Position numbers and translations under genes: made by a program
Notes under the pieces: model-generated
Database searches by the model: none
Told to the model about the DNA's origin: nothing
Seen by the model: the letters and a program-made list of their open reading frames with translations, nothing else
Part shown: positions 18,201 through 27,107 of the stretch, piece after piece
How the letters are laid out: the number at the start of each line of letters is the position of its first letter
How positions within the stretch are numbered: the first letter of the stretch is position 1
Assembly (NCBI GenBank): GCA_041690255.1
Contig: JAWLHU010000006.1
Location: forward strand, 1-64,000
Direction of reading: 5' to 3'
Source: JAWLHU01 sp041690255
Lineage (GTDB): Bacteria > Bacillota > Sulfobacillia > Symbiobacteriales > Symbiobacteriaceae
DNA length: 64,000 bases

Positions 18201-19794
18201 TGCGCTGCAGGGCGCTCATCATGGTGGAGGCTGCCCCGTTCCAGTTGTCCATGTCCGTGGTGTTCCCGTGCGCCAGGGCGGCCCGTTGCGCAGCCCAGAG
18301 GCCGGCGATGTACATCCCTTGCGAGAAGGCGTTGTACTCAACCTGCTCCTCCCAGATGGATGCGTCGGCTGGTCCGAAACCGTAGATGGCGTCCATATTG
18401 TTCATGAGGAAGTTCGCTGACTTTTGGAGGGCAGGATAGATATTGTTCAGGAAGGTTGAATCCTGGGTCAGTAGATAATGCCGGGAAGCGCCCAAGAGGA
18501 ACATGCCCAGCGAATCATGCTCGGGTTCAACAAAGGGGATGTAATTGGAGGACCAGAGATCGAACTTCGTATGATAAGAGCCATCGCTATTTTGTACAGA
18601 GGCCATCCAATTCCAGAACTCCTCTGCTTCCGTGTAATGACCGGAGGCATCCAACGCCATGGCGGTGACGGAGGAGTCGCGCGCCCAGACGCCATACTGG
18701 TAGCCGAAGGGGTTGCTGGTGGCTGGAATGGCGCCGGAGGTCGGATTCTGCATCTGTTTGATGGTGATCAGACTGATGTCAAATGCCTGGTTAACGCCGG
18801 TGTCGGACGTGGTTGCACGCTGACCGCTTGAGAGCCACGTGGACCAGTCAGATGCACTCTGACCGAACCAGTACGCACCGGTCTGCGAGCGTGCCGTGTC
18901 CGCCGCCGATTGGGCAGCGGTGAGCGACCCCCGCACGGTTATATAGAAGTAGAGATCAGCGGTGGCTCCTGCCCCAATGACCACCTGCTTCTGGAAGGCG
19001 AGGTCCACATCTGCCGCTGTCAGAGATGCGTTGTTCTTCAGCGCGCCCGCGGCGTCGAACTGGAACCAGGGGCTGCTCGTCGTGGCGTTTGGGTCCGTGT
19101 TGGTGTCATCACCCACTTGGTAGCTGTCCACGGGATCGAAGGCCCCCAGGACCACTACACCGCCGCCCACGCTGGTCTGGTCGCCAAAGAGCGCGTTGCG
19201 ACCGGAGTCATAGCTGGCGGAAACCGAGCCACTTGGCCGGCTGGGATTGTTCAGGTGCACCTGATCCAGCACGTTCCAGGTAATGCTGGTGGCTCCGGGG
19301 TTTTCGATGGCGTAGTGGACCACGATGAACGGCTGATTGGGTACTGCGACGTACTCCTTCGTGATATTGACGGGAGGAGTGTTCCCGCTGTATGCCAGGT
19401 AGTTGTTCTGCACCCGGCCGTCGGTGAGGTAGTACCCCTCCGAGTCAAAATCGTGTGCCTGATTGTACTTGGTGTTGTTGGTCTCGTCTCGGAAGAAGCC
19501 CGTGTAATCGAGAATCTGGTTGCGGGTCCAGTCGCCGGAGTAGCGCAACTCGCCCAAACGGGGTCCGTATGGGCCGGTGTCGGTCTGGGCCAGTTTGCTC
19601 GCCATCCAGATACCCATGAGGTCCTGCCAGTTTGAAAGGTAGAGCGAGGTGGCCGACGTATTGCTGGATATGGTCTGGGTGGTGGCATAGGTCGTCCTGG
19701 GGGAGAGGGGTCCCTGGATCACGCCCAGGAGGTTGAGGAGCAGCGTCAGGGCCGCAATCAGCGAGACGAGTGCCCGACGAGTCTTGACCTTCAT
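15283..19794 (-). CDS. Secreted GH15-like / GH66 fusion glycosidase
   Basis: This 1503-residue extracellular protein begins with a signal peptide (KVKTRRA, then a hydrophobic stretch). A GH15-like (alpha/alpha)6 module follows, with YGVWARDSS and the acidic pair Glu482-Glu483 in IWEEQ. Next come a beta-sandwich of about 270 residues resembling DOMON/CBM9-type sugar-binding domains and an Ig-like segment. The C-terminal 450 residues are a GH66 barrel with probable nucleophile Asp1200 (FDGWHVDSFG) and acid/base Glu1262 (VEAW). GH66 enzymes cut dextran or make cyclic isomalto-oligosaccharides, while GH15 includes glucodextranases releasing glucose from the chain end, so endo and exo activity may sit in one chain. 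The ATG at 19794 has GGAGGG eight bases upstream; a TTG five codons earlier overlaps that site. Confidence 0.85.
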   Translation of the reverse strand: MKVKTRRALVSLIAALTLLLNLLGVIQGPLSPRTTYATTQTISSNTSATSLYLSNWQDLMGIWMASKLAQTDTGPYGPRLGELRYSGDWTRNQILDYTGFFRDETNNTKYNQAHDFDSEGYYLTDGRVQNNYLAYSGNTPPVNITKEYVAVPNQPFIVVHYAIENPGATSITWNVLDQVHLNNPSRPSGSVSASYDSGRNALFGDQTSVGGGVVVLGAFDPVDSYQVGDDTNTDPNATTSSPWFQFDAAGALKNNASLTAADVDLAFQKQVVIGAGATADLYFYITVRGSLTAAQSAADTARSQTGAYWFGQSASDWSTWLSSGQRATTSDTGVNQAFDISLITIKQMQNPTSGAIPATSNPFGYQYGVWARDSSVTAMALDASGHYTEAEEFWNWMASVQNSDGSYHTKFDLWSSNYIPFVEPEHDSLGMFLLGASRHYLLTQDSTFLNNIYPALQKSANFLMNNMDAIYGFGPADASIWEEQVEYNAFSQGMYIAGLWAAQRAALAHGNTTDMDNWNGAASTMMSALQRSYGWNPTGLWNETYGYYNRAVNTDYTPRTLVDGSTMALIAWGVIDAGSSRAQSHAQTVANVLARDTYGLARYTNDNYYYTSPYSPAGDEALGIEPAWPQLAMYMALYELYTGNSANTFARLQWYTSRTGKGYTPVGEAISWVNQQPIVSTMAEPITAAAFMLTTLAYEAKFEPRMTPPQYNAGAYKTITVSAGTTGDWPQWSNVPYYNSPTTSTQSGSAMSKISRVYVTNDANNIYVRVDNASGALSGWQTEPKFAINVYSEDFNHDPGVSSTGQGINGRTLDRSMQYMAGRWSDGADLSHFYVNSGNWTWDYNIGSVIAPQWDPATGRIEAVFPISAFASGGSAPVGSWAYMDIALGYHDPITNTWYDDDLFQIHYQLKGSNEAWLYGQEAGAYIQNATVAKARFNPGDPVTISVTLGNRNTTPLTNGSLSVAFSQEGNSVAATQTTTISLTGRQASTYTFTWNPPTTDYQGYKLDFTLKDANNNVLDTAASAVDVSSDWAKFPRFGFMTEYPIQNPSHSNYLMTLLNDYHINGIQFYDWEWMHHIPLSGTVANPSSTWNDINNRPIYRDTVMQQIDAAHARNMIAQQYNLAYGAWSGYGQDGSGVDYQWGMWYSNNCTNQAGFDLPSGWATPRMYWFDPGSTGWQSYIFDREDDVFAAYAFDGWHVDSFGDVGTVYDCSGNLLDNAQGIADFLSAAKTHFTGKRITFNAVANFSTPETLGVPLEFNYVEAWERLGQNTYNDLKSIVDTNYSLTGKPTVLAAYLDYDYAKTTTAHQKLFNDPGVRFLDAVLFAAGGGHLEWGEGLQMLDNEYFPFLKVAVGDGLRQALRDYYDFAVANEHLLYDASATPNTKAIALPGLATSTDGTAGTVWTFAKSRSGSDVLHLLNMLSATTNAWRDANANMPAPSVQQNVTVKYYYGTGTVTGVKVASPDRDHGAYTTLSYTLGTDGGGDYVEFVVPYLEYWDMIVVQR

Positions 19795-19872
19795 TCGCGT
19801 TCCCTCCAAATATCTTGGGGTACGGGACCGGTGCCACTCAGCGCGCGGAGTCAGGGTCGCTCTGGTTCGGGA

Positions 19873-21804
19873 TCACCTCCCCCCGGAATTCTCCAGGAAC
19901 CGATCTGCCCCGTCCAACCGGCCTGTCACATGGCCATCTTGGGTGGCGAGAATCGCAAGGGCAGCTACCGCCTCCGCACAGCCCCAGACCAGGGGATTGA
20001 CCTGGCACTGGTCTGGGTGATCGGCGGAGAAGGACTCGGGCATCTGCCCGAACTGGTTGGCGTGGCCGGTCAGCCAGCGCACGATTCGCTCGTACTCCCG
20101 CCAGTTGCCCACGAGCGCCTGTACCTCCGCGCAGGCGGCGGTGTTGAAAGTCCAGGGGCCGTGGTGGTACTCCTGCTCTGAGTAGCCTACGCCTGCGCCG
20201 AGGAAGCGGGCGTCGCGACGGAGGGTCCGGTCGTTCCGGCGGAAGCGCGCATCGATCGGGTAGCCGTAGAGGGGGCCGAAGTACTGGGGCGTGTCATAGC
20301 GGCGGACGGGCTCGGGTGCATAGGTGGTGAAGCCGTAGGCGTAGCGCTGCAGATCCGCCAGCCAGGCGGCCTCGATTCCTTCCGCAAGCCGTCTCTGAAG
20401 CGACTCCCAGGCGCGGACTCGGGCGGTATCTCCCGCATGACGGGCCAGCTCGATCCCGCCCTGGAGGCCGCCGTAGAGACACAAATTGGTGGAGGTGATA
20501 TAGGCAGGGCCGAAGACGCCCTCGTTCACCCCGCCCTCTGGTCCGGCCATGCCCTGCGGGCCGATGCACCCCGCGAGCAGATCGAGCGAGGCGGCCAGCC
20601 TGTCCAGGTCGACCAGCCATTCCCCCGTCCGCCGCCACCAGAGGTAGACCAGGTGGCTGAAGTACCCCTGGGAGTCCAGTTGGTGCGGCACGCCGTTGTT
20701 CTGCCCCTCCGCCGGCTCGCCGGCGGCGTCATAGCGCTGGTAGAACTCGCCGTTCTCTTTGGTTGGGCGCGCCGCCAGGTAGCGCAGGATCGCCCCGGCC
20801 TCGGACTCATGGCCGGCGAGAAGCAGCCCCCGGGCGGTCATAAGTGCGTCACGGGCGTAGTAGCTGGGACGGCCCCCGGCGAAGTACTGCCCGGTCATAT
20901 CGGCCGGCACGAAGCCGCTGGGCATAACCGCAGCCCTTATGGCGGCCAGGTTGGCCCGATACCAGTGCGACCAGGCGGGGTCACGCAGGGGGAGGTCTGT
21001 CCCCCGGGCGTACCAGGACTCCCAGTACGCGGTTCCCTCGTGCCCGGCTACGGCCCGGGAGGCCGCCTCATTCGGCGAATCCCCGGCGCTCAGCCACCAA
21101 CTGCTCTCCCATCGGCCTCCCGGCTCGATGTTGGCCACCCCGCCGAGCAGCAGGCCAATCGGCTGGGTAGCCGTCACGCTCTGGACCAGTTCGGTCCGCC
21201 CGGTTGGGTGGAGCGCCTGGAGTGTCCGGTAGAGAAAGCCACTGGGTGAGTCGATGGTCACGCCGCCCTGGCTCGCCCACGGAACGTGCACGGCCAGATG
21301 CTTCCGCGGGTCGATGCCCCGCCAGTGGGCGAGCGTTGGGTAAGCCACGCTGGCGCCGCCCCCGAGGTCACCCTGGAAGATCACCAGGGCATAGACCTCG
21401 AGGGCAAGCGCCTCCGTACCGTGGTTCACCAGGCACAGATCGAAGCGGAGCACTCCGTCGGCGGCAGCATGGAGGGTTTCGGTGCGCTCCACCTGAGCGC
21501 CGCGGCACCTGAAACTACCGCCGTAGCGGTAGCCGTCCCGGTTGAAGAGCCGCACCGGTCGCAACCGCTCCGGGTGGCGCCGGAAGTCGTAGGTTCGGTT
21601 TCCCCACTCCACCCGCCCGTCCGGCAGGCGGAGCAGGCTGGTGGCCGTGTGGACCAGGTCCTGGCGGGCGTCCTGGTAGAAGAGATGCTGCAGGCCGGTT
21701 CCCCATCCGCCCGGCGGGGCGCCCGCCGTGCTATACAGCCCGGAGAGTCCGCCTCCCCCCACGATCGCCAGGCCAGGGTAAGGGCCAAAGGCGCGCTCGT
21801 TCAC
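19873..21804 (-). CDS. Intracellular six-hairpin glycosidase-like protein
   Basis: 643 residues without a signal peptide. The N-terminal part resembles the beta-supersandwich found before GH15-like barrels. The C-terminal part has the helical pattern of an (alpha/alpha)6 barrel, with SYYARDALM, a WRR segment and GGVNEGVFG, where an acidic residue may be catalytic. I cannot assign a numbered family with confidence. A GTG start at 21804 is preceded by GGGGAGGG. It is 24 bases behind the GH66 gene and is probably translated from the same message, so it likely trims imported isomalto-oligosaccharides in the cytoplasm. Confidence 0.7.
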   Translation of the reverse strand: MNERAFGPYPGLAIVGGGGLSGLYSTAGAPPGGWGTGLQHLFYQDARQDLVHTATSLLRLPDGRVEWGNRTYDFRRHPERLRPVRLFNRDGYRYGGSFRCRGAQVERTETLHAAADGVLRFDLCLVNHGTEALALEVYALVIFQGDLGGGASVAYPTLAHWRGIDPRKHLAVHVPWASQGGVTIDSPSGFLYRTLQALHPTGRTELVQSVTATQPIGLLLGGVANIEPGGRWESSWWLSAGDSPNEAASRAVAGHEGTAYWESWYARGTDLPLRDPAWSHWYRANLAAIRAAVMPSGFVPADMTGQYFAGGRPSYYARDALMTARGLLLAGHESEAGAILRYLAARPTKENGEFYQRYDAAGEPAEGQNNGVPHQLDSQGYFSHLVYLWWRRTGEWLVDLDRLAASLDLLAGCIGPQGMAGPEGGVNEGVFGPAYITSTNLCLYGGLQGGIELARHAGDTARVRAWESLQRRLAEGIEAAWLADLQRYAYGFTTYAPEPVRRYDTPQYFGPLYGYPIDARFRRNDRTLRRDARFLGAGVGYSEQEYHHGPWTFNTAACAEVQALVGNWREYERIVRWLTGHANQFGQMPESFSADHPDQCQVNPLVWGCAEAVAALAILATQDGHVTGRLDGADRFLENSGGR

Positions 21805-21828
21805 GCTGGATCCCTCCCCGAATGGTCT

Positions 21829-23535
21829 TCACTCCTCCACCACCAGCATGGTCCAGTAGTGGAGGTGGGGAAGCGTCACGATCAGCACCTGGCCGATCTC
21901 CTGATCCGTCGCCAGCCGCCAGTTCGCCTGCTGAGGGCGCCCCCCGTCTATGTCGGGGCTTGCCCACCAGACCGCGCCCGGGCTGCGGAGGCACTCCAAC
22001 TGGATGCGCAGGTCGGTAAGCAGAGGCGCCTCGGGCTGGGCGCTGTTCCAGTGGGGGCTCGTCACGCCGGTCAGGTTCAACAGGTGGATGGTCCTGTACC
22101 CCTCGCCCTCCTTCAGGATTGTCCAGACGCTCCCCGCCTCGCCCTTGGCGGAGAAGCGGAGGGCGTTCGGCCCCGCAAACCGGGCCTCGATGGCGGGGCC
22201 GGTGGTGTTGGCGGTGGTGACGTCCAGGGCGGACGGATCGGCCAGAAGGGGGCCGTAGCGGGTCTGGAAGTCCCAGTATGCCTGGACCACCGCCCAGTCC
22301 TCTTCGCTCAACCGGCCGTGGTCGGGGTAGTAGGCGTGGGCTAGCAGCCCCCGCCCCTCGCCCGCCAGCAGGTGGAAGCCGCCCGAGGCGAAGATCGTGG
22401 CTGAGGCGAGCCGCATACCGGCCATGGCCCCGGCCGGCCGCTCCTGTTTGGGGTAGAAGGCGGAGAGGTAGGCCGCCAGGATCGGCTGCCGCTCCCGGTC
22501 CAGATGGCGGACCCGCAGGATCAACTCCCAGAGGTCGCGGTAGGTCTCGTCGGGCTCCCAGACTTCGATATAGATCGCGGCACCGGGTGCCTGGCTCATC
22601 GCTTCGACGGGCCAGGCCTTCACGTTGTTCAGCATGGAGCCGCCCTCGGCGGGGTCGGCTGCCTGTGAAAGCGCCTGCGCCTCGGCCATCAGCCCGGGCA
22701 GCACCTGCTCCAGGCGAATCAGCCGGCCATCGTGGGTAAGTCCCGCTTTGGGTGAGCCGTACGTATCGCAGTGGATGCCCGCGAAGCCCAGGTCCAGCGC
22801 CTGCTTGTAGGCCTGCATCAGGTAGGGGCGCCAGCCCGACTCCGGCGACGGGTCCTGGATGAAGAAGAGGCCGGCCAGGTTCATGGGACGGCCGGCGCCA
22901 TCGTACAGGAGCCAGTCCGGGTGCGCGTCGGAGAACTCCTTCTCCGCCCCGTAGACCGAGCCGTAGGCGATCGGCGCCATACCTCGCTCCCGGCAGTACG
23001 CAACCCGCCGTCGCACCGCCGCGAAGTCGACCGTGCGGTCAAGCACATCGGTGAAGACCTCCTGCGGGGGGATATAGTCGTAGTGGGTGTACATCCAGTC
23101 GTAGAACTGGACACAGGTGATATGCAGCCGGAGGAGATCATCCAGCCGCTCTGCATCGCCCTCGGCGGAGGTGGCGGGACGGAAGTCGGAGAGGAAGCCG
23201 TAACGAGGGGCGTATCGCCAGTGCGGGGCGACATCGAAGGCGGTGGTCGCCTCCGCCAGGAGGGTCTGGTGATCATCGAACAGGGAGCCGTCGGCGCCGA
23301 ACGCAGCCCAGGTCTTGCCCGCCGGCGGGTTCCACGAGAGGGTAGCGCTGACCGAGCCGCCCGCCTCCACCTGCAGCGGGGTCATGAGGTGAGCGATCAC
23401 CGCTGCCCCCTGGGTCAGACGGAGCTGCAGGGTGAGCACCGCCCCGGGCGGTCCCTCGACCAGAGCCTTCAGCGTGACAGGAGCCCCGGGCCGGTACTGG
23501 CCCCGATCCGGCCAGATGCGCAGTCGCCAACTCAC
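21829..23535 (-). CDS. Cytoplasmic GH66-family protein
   Basis: 568 residues with no signal peptide. An N-terminal Ig-like domain (about 1-110) leads into a GH66 barrel whose two catalytic acids are visible: Asp257 in GIHCDTYG and Glu324 in IYIEVWEP. A beta-rich C-terminal domain ends HYWTMLVVEE, the same ending style as the other two GH66 proteins here (YWDMIVVQR, YWSILVFEH). GH66 members are normally secreted, so a cytoplasmic form suggests action on imported oligosaccharides. Its GTG start overlaps the preceding stop by four bases (GTGA), indicating tight coupling. Confidence 0.82.
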   Translation of the reverse strand: MSWRLRIWPDRGQYRPGAPVTLKALVEGPPGAVLTLQLRLTQGAAVIAHLMTPLQVEAGGSVSATLSWNPPAGKTWAAFGADGSLFDDHQTLLAEATTAFDVAPHWRYAPRYGFLSDFRPATSAEGDAERLDDLLRLHITCVQFYDWMYTHYDYIPPQEVFTDVLDRTVDFAAVRRRVAYCRERGMAPIAYGSVYGAEKEFSDAHPDWLLYDGAGRPMNLAGLFFIQDPSPESGWRPYLMQAYKQALDLGFAGIHCDTYGSPKAGLTHDGRLIRLEQVLPGLMAEAQALSQAADPAEGGSMLNNVKAWPVEAMSQAPGAAIYIEVWEPDETYRDLWELILRVRHLDRERQPILAAYLSAFYPKQERPAGAMAGMRLASATIFASGGFHLLAGEGRGLLAHAYYPDHGRLSEEDWAVVQAYWDFQTRYGPLLADPSALDVTTANTTGPAIEARFAGPNALRFSAKGEAGSVWTILKEGEGYRTIHLLNLTGVTSPHWNSAQPEAPLLTDLRIQLECLRSPGAVWWASPDIDGGRPQQANWRLATDQEIGQVLIVTLPHLHYWTMLVVEE

Positions 23536-24611
23536 CGCTCATCCTCCCCTTCCAGTTCAGCCCGCAGCACCAGGTACATGGCATGGGACCAGAGGAGAGG
23601 CTTCGCCACAGGCCCCCAGGTCCTGACCCAGTGATCGATCATCGTGGGATCGTTTGGCCGGTCGGTCACCTGTTCGGTCATGTCGCCCGCCTCATCTGCC
23701 TGGGCTTCCACCCAGGCCAGCAGCAGTCGGGCCCGCTCCGGCCGGCCCATCTCGTTCCAGTACCAGCCCAGCCAGGCGGTGAGCAGCAGCCACTCGCCGC
23801 CGCCGTAGTACGTATCCTCGGGGTACCGGTGCAGCCCGCCGGTCAGGCAGCGCCGCTCCAGTTCGTCCACGGTGGCGAGCATCACCGGATCATCCGGCGA
23901 CAGCAGCCGGAACGGGGTGGCTGCCCAGAGCAGGTTCGCATCGACCGATCGACCGTCGGCGAACTTGGTCAGGCGCCCATCGTGGACGAAGTGGGTCAGC
24001 ACGTACCCTTTGATCTCGGCGCAGACTGACTCGGTCTCCAGATCCGGGATCGCCTCACCGGCGGCCAGGAGTCCACCGTAAAGACAAGCCAGGGTGGAGG
24101 GATGGACCTTGTCGCCGTTCTCCTCCCAGCTGTCATAGTTGGGTCGGTCCCAGAAGTGGCTCAGGTAGCGGACCACCAGGTCGATCGACTGCCGCAGTTC
24201 CACGAGGAGTCCCGGGTTGCCGGTGAAGCGCACATGCTCGACCAGCGACCAGAGCCAGGCGCCGTAACCATCGAGCTGGAAATGGCCCCACTCCTCGTCA
24301 CCCTCGCTGCCGTCCAGCGTGTACCGGCAGTGAAGCCACTCCTCGGGATGGATCGCCTCGCCGGCATCTGCCTTCTGGATCAGGGATTGGACCTTGTGCC
24401 TCAGGCCGGTGACGGTGCGGTCCACCCAACGGTGAAAGGCGAGGGCCGAATCGTGAGCCCCGGCCCGGTCCATTCCATAGGCGATAAAGGCGCCGTCCCG
24501 CAGCCAGGAGTAACGGTAGACCGGGAAGTTCGGGGAGGCAATGTAGGCACCGCTGGGCGCCTGGCCTGCCCGAATGATGTCAAGGGACCGCTCTTTCAGA
24601 TCGATGCGCAT
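23532..24611 (-). CDS. GH15-family glucoamylase-like alpha-glucosidase
   Basis: 359 residues covering only the (alpha/alpha)6 catalytic barrel of GH15, with no N-terminal sandwich domain. Signature segments are PVYRYSWLRDGAF, DSWEENG with the acidic pair Glu163-Glu164, and GGGEWLLLTAWLGWY near the C-terminus, which holds the expected general base. These enzymes invert and release glucose from alpha-1,4- or alpha-1,6-linked ends; the setting favours isomalto-oligosaccharides. There is no signal peptide, so it is cytoplasmic. AGGAG lies before the ATG, and the gene is 18 bases behind the upstream GH66 gene. Confidence 0.83.
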   Translation of the reverse strand: MRIDLKERSLDIIRAGQAPSGAYIASPNFPVYRYSWLRDGAFIAYGMDRAGAHDSALAFHRWVDRTVTGLRHKVQSLIQKADAGEAIHPEEWLHCRYTLDGSEGDEEWGHFQLDGYGAWLWSLVEHVRFTGNPGLLVELRQSIDLVVRYLSHFWDRPNYDSWEENGDKVHPSTLACLYGGLLAAGEAIPDLETESVCAEIKGYVLTHFVHDGRLTKFADGRSVDANLLWAATPFRLLSPDDPVMLATVDELERRCLTGGLHRYPEDTYYGGGEWLLLTAWLGWYWNEMGRPERARLLLAWVEAQADEAGDMTEQVTDRPNDPTMIDHWVRTWGPVAKPLLWSHAMYLVLRAELEGEDER

Positions 24612-24629
24612 GGGAAGGCTCCTCTCTGC

Positions 24630-26267
24630 CTAGTGCTCAAAGACGAGAATCGACCAGTAGGCCAGGCGTTCCAGGTGCAGGATTACCTGGCCATTCTCAT
24701 AGCGAAACGGAGTCGGTATGGGCGACTGGTCTGGCCCATCCGGATCGATCAGGGTGACGGCCCGGGGCGGCTCGGCCATGGTGACCCGCACCTCGCTGCC
24801 GCTCAGGAGTGTGGGCGGGTCGGTGCGCACCCCGTTCCAGTTGGCGTCTTCAAGCCCATTCAGGTTGATCAAATGAAGGATCTGCCGGTCTCCGTCCTGC
24901 CGGCCCAGGGGCCAGACCCCATTGAAGTAGCCGCCAGGCAGGATCCGGCTCTCTCCGACCGTCGTCTCCGGGTCCCAATCGGTCAGCGTGGGGCGGTAGA
25001 ACAGCTCCTGGTAGCGAACCGCTACATCGTAGTAGCGGCGCAGGTGGGCGACCAGTTCCGCATCCATCTGGCGGTACTTTGGGAAGTAGGGATCGCTCAG
25101 CAGGCCGTACCCCTCGCCGATCTCCAGGTGATACCCACCCGAGGCGAAGATCACCGCATCGGTCAGGAGCACGGACGGGCCGTACGCGGAGGAGATGTAG
25201 GCCGCCAGGATCACCGGCTTCCCTCCCGAGCGTCGCCGACCTTCCCCGATCAGCTCGTGCAGGTGCTGGAAGGTGACGTGGGGCGGCCAGACCTCTATGT
25301 AGACCGCATCTTTGGTCGTCGGTGCCGTATCCTTCAGAGGCCAGCCGCCTACATCGTTGAAGAAGACGGGGTGGGGAGCCACCCGTTGCTTGGCATCATC
25401 GATCAGTTCCGCCATCGCGGTGGCGATATCGACCATGGATCCGTCGGCTCGGTAACCGATCCGGGGCGAACCGAACTGATCCAGGTGGATGCCGTCAAAC
25501 GGCAGGTCGGTCAGGATCTGCTGATACTGGTCAAGCATCTGTTGGGCGAAGGGGCCGCCTCGCTCGGGGTTCATGATATAGAGGAAATCCTCGCCGAAGC
25601 GGAGCGCCCGACCGGTGTTGTCCCGGAGCGCCTGTTCAGGATGGGCCTGATAGTAATCCCCCGGAGCGGCGTAGACCGTGGTGTAGGCCATGGCGGCCAT
25701 GCCGTGGTCGTGGGCCCCGGCGATTCGCTGAAGCAGGACGGAGCGGGAGAGGAGCCGGCCCAACGGGTCCCGGTATTCCTCGGCGGGGGGCAGGTAGTCG
25801 GTGTGGCGGTAGTGCCAGTCGTAGAACTGGAGACCGTTCAGGTGGAACCGGGCCATCTGCGCAAAGCGCTGCTCGGTGTCGGCATGCTGCGGCCCAAAGT
25901 CGGTCAGAAAGCCGTAGCGGGGGCGTTCGGCCCAGTTGGTGCCTACGTCCAGCGCACTCTCCCGCCGCTGCTGGCCCAGCGTGGCGGTCACGCCGTACCC
26001 GCCGGGTTCGGTCGGTCTAAACTCCAGCAGGGGGCCGGTCGTGCGCAGGGTGGCCACCGGCTCCGGATCCAGGCCGCGGGTGAAAGTGACCGTAACGGGG
26101 CGCCGGTCGTACCAGGGGCGGTGGAGTTCGATCACGAGATGGGCGATCTCTCCCGGGCGGACGATCCCCTCCCGCGGGTAGATGTCAGTCAGGTCAGCCC
26201 GGGGCAAGCCAAGGTAGAGCGCCAGGGCGATCAGAGCGAGGATCAGGGGCCGGAGGGCACGCCTCAT
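24630..26267 (-). CDS. Exported or membrane-anchored GH66-family protein
   Basis: 545 residues beginning with a basic, hydrophobic stretch (MRRALRPLILALIALALYLG) that is a signal peptide or membrane anchor. After an Ig-like region comes the GH66 barrel with Asp263 (FDGIHLDQFG) and Glu325 (VYIEVWPP) as likely catalytic residues, then a beta-sandwich end. It is the third GH66 copy of the locus and the second predicted outside the membrane. The ATG overlaps the stop of the permease gene (ATGA), so import and hydrolysis genes are co-translated. Likely role: endo-cleavage of alpha-1,6-glucan beside the importer. Confidence 0.82.
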   Translation of the reverse strand: MRRALRPLILALIALALYLGLPRADLTDIYPREGIVRPGEIAHLVIELHRPWYDRRPVTVTFTRGLDPEPVATLRTTGPLLEFRPTEPGGYGVTATLGQQRRESALDVGTNWAERPRYGFLTDFGPQHADTEQRFAQMARFHLNGLQFYDWHYRHTDYLPPAEEYRDPLGRLLSRSVLLQRIAGAHDHGMAAMAYTTVYAAPGDYYQAHPEQALRDNTGRALRFGEDFLYIMNPERGGPFAQQMLDQYQQILTDLPFDGIHLDQFGSPRIGYRADGSMVDIATAMAELIDDAKQRVAPHPVFFNDVGGWPLKDTAPTTKDAVYIEVWPPHVTFQHLHELIGEGRRRSGGKPVILAAYISSAYGPSVLLTDAVIFASGGYHLEIGEGYGLLSDPYFPKYRQMDAELVAHLRRYYDVAVRYQELFYRPTLTDWDPETTVGESRILPGGYFNGVWPLGRQDGDRQILHLINLNGLEDANWNGVRTDPPTLLSGSEVRVTMAEPPRAVTLIDPDGPDQSPIPTPFRYENGQVILHLERLAYWSILVFEH

Positions 26268-27094
26268 CCCTTCAGTCCCGTGGTCGAAAGCCCCTGAATG
26301 AAGTACTTCTGGCCAAAGAGGAAGAAGAGGATAGAGGGGATCATGGCGATCAGCGAGGCGGCGAAGACCAGGCTGTAGTTGGTGGCGTGCATGGACTGGA
26401 AGAGTCGGATTGCCACGGGCAGGGTCCGCTTCACCTCCGTCGTGATCAGGGTGCGGGCCCAGAAGTAGTCGTCCCAGGCACCCAGGAAGGTGAAGATCGC
26501 GGCGGTGGCCAGGGCGGGTTGGGAGAGGGGAAGGACCACATGCCGGTAGATGGTCCAGGGGCCGCCCCCATCCACCCGGACCGCCTCCTCCAGCTCACGG
26601 GGCAGGGTCTCGAAGAACTGCCGGAGCATGAAGGTGTTGCCGGCCACGCCGGTGGCGATCATCAGCAGGGCGAGACCCGTGCGGGAGTCAAGGAGGGAGA
26701 GGTCGCGCATGACCAGGAAGGTGGGGATCAGGGCCACCATGCCGGGGACCATGAGGCTGAAGAGAAGAAGCCGGAAAAGCAGCTCCTTACCGGGGAACTC
26801 AAAGCGGGCGAAGGCATAGGCGGTCATGGAGGAGACGAGCACCACGCCGGAGACGACGAGGGCGGCTATGTAGAGACTATTGAGGGTGTAGATGCCGAAA
26901 TTGTTGGAGGTCCAGGCCTGCACGAAGTTCTCCAGCGTGGGCTCGGCGGGCCAGAGCCGGGGTGGGAAGGGCAGACTGTAGGCGTAACGGGTCAGGGCGA
27001 TCGAGACCATGTAGAGGAACGGGGCGAACATGAAGAAGGAGGAGAAGGCAACGATTGCCAGGAGGAGCAGCCGTCCGGGGCGGGAGAGTTGCAC
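26264..27094 (-). CDS. ABC sugar transporter permease (MalG type)
   Basis: A 276-residue inner-membrane permease with about six transmembrane helices and the EAA-loop segment (LEEAVRVDGGGPWTIYRHVVLPLSQPALA) that docks the ATPase. It belongs to the carbohydrate-uptake family 1 MalG/MsmG group. The start is GTG at 27094, after a perfect GGAGGTGA site. It pairs with the MalF-type permease 13 bases upstream. No ATPase gene is present in the locus, so a shared MsmX/MsmK-like ATPase elsewhere is likely. Confidence 0.92.
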   Translation of the reverse strand: MQLSRPGRLLLLAIVAFSSFFMFAPFLYMVSIALTRYAYSLPFPPRLWPAEPTLENFVQAWTSNNFGIYTLNSLYIAALVVSGVVLVSSMTAYAFARFEFPGKELLFRLLLFSLMVPGMVALIPTFLVMRDLSLLDSRTGLALLMIATGVAGNTFMLRQFFETLPRELEEAVRVDGGGPWTIYRHVVLPLSQPALATAAIFTFLGAWDDYFWARTLITTEVKRTLPVAIRLFQSMHATNYSLVFAASLIAMIPSILFFLFGQKYFIQGLSTTGLKG

Positions 27095-27107
27095 GACCGG
27101 TCACCTC

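Noticed and set aside
19871..19881. Perfect complement of the 16S rRNA tail (GGAGGTGATCC on the minus strand)
   Set aside because: It lies over a gene's end and only a 12-codon ORF follows, so it is not a usable ribosome binding site for the next gene.
24102..26297. 731-codon plus-strand frame opposite two glycosidase genes
   Set aside because: It spans two real minus-strand genes and their junction, so it cannot be a gene.
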